64,000 bases of DNA. It comes from Corynebacterium sp. GTDB lineage: Bacteria > Actinomycetota > Actinomycetes > Mycobacteriales > Mycobacteriaceae. The notes beneath the pieces are model-generated. The model was not told the DNA's origin and did no database searches. It saw only the letters and a list, made by a program, of their open reading frames with translations. This document shows, in pieces, positions 62,326 to 64,000 of the stretch. The position numbers and the translations under genes are program-made. The stretch is taken from the NCBI RefSeq assembly GCF_030152825.1, contig NZ_JASLIP010000006.1, positions 90,470 through 154,469 of the forward strand. Reading direction: 5' to 3'. Numbering within the stretch: position 1 is the first letter of the stretch; the number at the start of each line of letters is the position of its first letter.

Positions 62326-63171
62326 ATGCAGCGCACCACCCCGACCCATGCCCGCCACCACCGCACCCTGCGCGGGCGCATCTTGCGAGGTGCTGCGGGA
62401 CTGCTGGCCAGCCTCGGGATGGCTGCCGGGCTGGGCGTTGGGGTGGCCGGGCAGGCGGCAGCCAACCCGATGGGGTCCCTCGACGCGGCACTTACTGCCA
62501 CCGGCCAGCCAGGCCCACACCGCGTGCCGGGGCACTACTTCACCTCGCCCACCGCGCCGGCTGCTCAGCAGCGCATCCAGCCCCAGGCCCTCCTGGGACC
62601 ATCCACCCCGATCATGGTGGGCGATAGCATCTGCACCCTGTCTGTGACAGGTATTGATGCTGCGGGAAACAAGGTGGGCGTTACCGCCGCTCACTGTGGT
62701 GTGCCGGGTAGTCCGGTGCGCTCCCTCGATGCCCCCGAGGCCGGTGTGATCGGCAAGGTCGTGAAGTTCGGCAACCTGGACTATTCCGTCATCCGGCTGC
62801 GCCCCGACGTGCAGCTGACCCGGAACTACGGTCGCGTGGCGCTGAACCGAATCGGTGGCCCGGCGCCTGCTGTGCCGAATGGGGCATGCAAGACCGGCGT
62901 AGCCACCGGCACCAAGTGTGGGCCGGTGCTGGGGCATCTTGGCCAGACCTTCGTGAGCCACATCTGCGCCTCCCTCGGGGATTCCGGCGCACCCGTCTAC
63001 GCGGGTGGTCGCCTGGTGGGCATCCTCAACGGTGGTTTCCAGCCGCTGCCAAGCTGCACCACCCCGCTGCAGGGGCCACTGCACTCCCCGGCGGTGTCCA
63101 CCACCTGGGATGCCATTGCTGCGGACATGAACGCGCTCGGCGGTTCCGGCGCGGATTTCCGCCTGCCCTAG
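62326..63171 (+). CDS. Secreted trypsin-like serine protease (S1 family)
   Basis: This is a 281-residue exported protein. A signal peptide runs to about residue 46 (basic head, 'GLLASLGMAAGLGVGVAGQAAA'). The catalytic triad is visible: H123 in 'VTAAHCG', D152 in 'GNLDYSVIRL' and S220 in 'SLGDSGAPVYAGG'. Three Cys pairs fit disulfides. The domain is a compact streptogrisin/trypsin fold of the kind secreted by corynebacteria; the substrate is unknown. AAGGAA lies 8 nt before the ATG at 62326. A -10-like TATGGT is at 62279-62284. It diverges from the Mn importer and does not share its operator clearly. Confidence 0.9.
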   Translation: MQRTTPTHARHHRTLRGRILRGAAGLLASLGMAAGLGVGVAGQAAANPMGSLDAALTATGQPGPHRVPGHYFTSPTAPAAQQRIQPQALLGPSTPIMVGDSICTLSVTGIDAAGNKVGVTAAHCGVPGSPVRSLDAPEAGVIGKVVKFGNLDYSVIRLRPDVQLTRNYGRVALNRIGGPAPAVPNGACKTGVATGTKCGPVLGHLGQTFVSHICASLGDSGAPVYAGGRLVGILNGGFQPLPSCTTPLQGPLHSPAVSTTWDAIAADMNALGGSGADFRLP

Positions 63172-63271
63172 CGGGTAGCGTTCGCGGAAAACGCTAGTGC
63201 ACAGCACTGGCGTACCGGCGCACACCAAAACCGCTAACACCCAAGCACGAGCGCAGAACTCTCAGTCATAA

Positions 63272-63305
63272 AGCTGCCCCCGACGACACATCGTCGGGGG
63301 CAGCT
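63272..63305. terminator. Terminator-like hairpin between convergent genes
   Basis: A perfect 15-bp stem (AGCTGCCCCCGACGA / its complement) has a CACA loop and sits between the S1 protease and chorismate mutase genes. There is no clear T run on either strand. Confidence 0.75.
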
Positions 63306-63352
63306 GCGCGTTGGGGCGGGTTTCGCAAGGTCTCAGTGATCGAAAGCAGTGG

Positions 63353-63706
63353 CTAGCCCAACCGGCCTCGGCCGAGCTGCAGCAGCGCCTTGGCGATCTC
63401 TACGCCCTCGGAGCCGAACTCCTCGCGGAACTGGTTAATGATCGCCACCTCGCGGGTGTAGACCAGGCGGGTACCGCCGGAGCCCAGGCGGGTCTTGCCG
63501 ATGGCCTTCGAGACGGCGGAGCGGCGATGGATCGCATCAATGATCGTTCGATCCATCCGGTTGATCTCCTGGCGATACTTCTGAATCTCCTCATCGGAGA
63601 GCGGATCATCGGTACCCGAGGGCATGCGCACCTCGAAGTCCTTAGCCGGAACCTCCGGCCCATCCCCGATGCCGGGGCTCATCGCTGCGCCATCTTCGCT
63701 AGTCAT
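63353..63706 (-). CDS. Chorismate mutase (AroQ type, Rv0948c-like)
   Basis: This is a 117-residue all-helical chorismate mutase that converts chorismate to prephenate for Phe/Tyr synthesis. The AroQ helices show 'IQKYRQEINRMDRTIIDAI', 'RRSAVSKAIGKTRLGSGG' and 'REVAIINQFREEFGSEGVEIAKALLQLGRGRLG' in pieces. Arg and Lys at the active-site positions are kept. The short free-standing form resembles the mycobacterial enzyme that is activated by DAHP synthase. The ATG at 63706 has a leaderless TACAAT; the longer frame to 63817 is unsupported and would overlap the divergent pcrA promoter. Confidence 0.9.
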   Translation of the reverse strand: MTSEDGAAMSPGIGDGPEVPAKDFEVRMPSGTDDPLSDEEIQKYRQEINRMDRTIIDAIHRRSAVSKAIGKTRLGSGGTRLVYTREVAIINQFREEFGSEGVEIAKALLQLGRGRLG

Positions 63707-63713
63707 AGCTTTG

Positions 63714-63719
63714 ATTGTA
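63714..63719 (-). promoter_or_regulatory. -10 element, leaderless promoter of the chorismate mutase gene
   Basis: TACAAT on the minus strand lies 7 nt before the ATG at 63706. Confidence 0.5.
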
Positions 63720-63748
63720 CGTCGCGCAGCCGTGTCTGGGGCATCTAC

Positions 63749-63754
63749 TAGCCT
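63749..63754 (+). promoter_or_regulatory. -10 element, leaderless promoter of the pcrA-like gene
   Basis: TAGCCT lies 8 nt before the ATG at 63763, within a short inverted repeat TCTAC-N7-GTAGA. Confidence 0.4.
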
Positions 63755-63762
63755 GGTAGACG

Positions 63763-64000
63763 ATGAACACTCCTGATGAGCAAGACAGCCTCTTTCCCAT
63801 GACCCCTGGTACCGCACGTCCGGCGGACCAGGCGGCCAGCCACGTCGGCGATCAGCCCGCCGCCGGTGCGGGTGGGCCGGAGGCAGAACAAGCCGAGGAA
63901 CTGCCGCTGCCAGAGCCGGAGTTCGACCCTGAGTTCGATGCAGTTCCGCCCCCGGAGGATGCCCCGCCCGCGGGCTACGAGGAGCTGGTCGCGCTCATGA
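63763..64000 (+). CDS. pcrA: Probable N-terminus of ATP-dependent DNA helicase PcrA/UvrD1 (3' partial)
   Basis: The frame is open from ATG 63763 to the window edge (79 codons). The visible part is the hydrophilic, Pro/Glu-rich head ('TPGTARPADQAASHVGDQPA' then 'LPLPEPEFDPEFDAVPPPED'), ending 'GYEELVALM', which would lead into the GLNPQQ-type helicase start. No helicase motif is inside the window. The call rests on synteny: chorismate mutase (Rv0948c) diverges from uvrD1/pcrA (Rv0949) in mycobacteria and corynebacteria. Confidence 0.6.
   Translation, partial: MNTPDEQDSLFPMTPGTARPADQAASHVGDQPAAGAGGPEAEQAEELPLPEPEFDPEFDAVPPPEDAPPAGYEELVALM

Overview
The window is a chromosomal core segment from a high-GC Corynebacterium (order Mycobacteriales). 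The evidence is gene content and order: mtrA-mtrB-lpqB, WhiB2 and WhiB1 paralogues, sigH-rshA, AdnAB, UPF0182, the LCP/RmlD/WbbL arabinogalactan-linker genes, and a 24-residue bL37 ribosomal protein. Much of the order matches the Mycobacterium tuberculosis block Rv3267-Rv3193c. The species cannot be fixed from the sequence alone. I see no phage, insertion sequence, CRISPR array or rRNA.

Layout. 1-2.0 kb: end of an ABC exporter and a TIGR03089 gene. 2.2-12.4 kb: envelope sugar genes (LCP ligase, rmlD, wbbL, GDP-mannose enzymes manC, manB and manA), with whiB2 and two conserved actinobacterial genes between them. 12.5-15.8 kb: a low-complexity secreted protein, sahH and tmk. 15.9-20.4 kb: the MtrAB-LpqB envelope-stress system. 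20.5-26.7 kb: comF, long hpf, secA, a DUF6459 protein, a HAD-like protein and DUF6912. 26.8-29.9 kb: rsgA, aroA and an HMCES/SRAP gene. 30.1-31.7 kb: the SigH/RshA stress switch with bL37 and whiB1. 32.3-38.0 kb: membrane protein, Rv3212-like propeller protein, RhlE-like helicase, DUF3107, DUF3152 and TIGR02569. 38.1-48.6 kb: AdnA-AdnB, a K+ channel and UvrD2. 48.7-57.0 kb: a cluster rich in proteolysis genes (cyclodehydratase-like protein, YgjP-type peptidase, DUF2342 metalloprotease, PDZ-Lon protease, PPA1309, UPF0182). 57.2-59.5 kb: initiator tRNA, cupin, flavin-fold oxidase and AI-2E transporter. 59.6-62.2 kb: a manganese-type ABC importer whose permease and binding protein are fused, under a probable MntR operator. 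62.3-64 kb: a secreted trypsin-like protease, chorismate mutase and the probable start of pcrA.

How the genes work together. Many encode cell-envelope assembly and its control: linker rhamnose transfer and ligation, GDP-mannose supply, Sec export, and MtrAB/LpqB signalling. A second theme is stress and genome maintenance: SigH, WhiB proteins, AdnAB, UvrD2, HMCES and PcrA.

The most notable observations are the fused Mn-type importer with a near-perfect palindromic operator next to its promoter, a LexA-like box upstream of whiB2, the tiny bL37 gene, and about fifteen genes whose -10 hexamer lies 6-8 nt before the start codon, which predicts leaderless mRNAs and also fixes several start sites.
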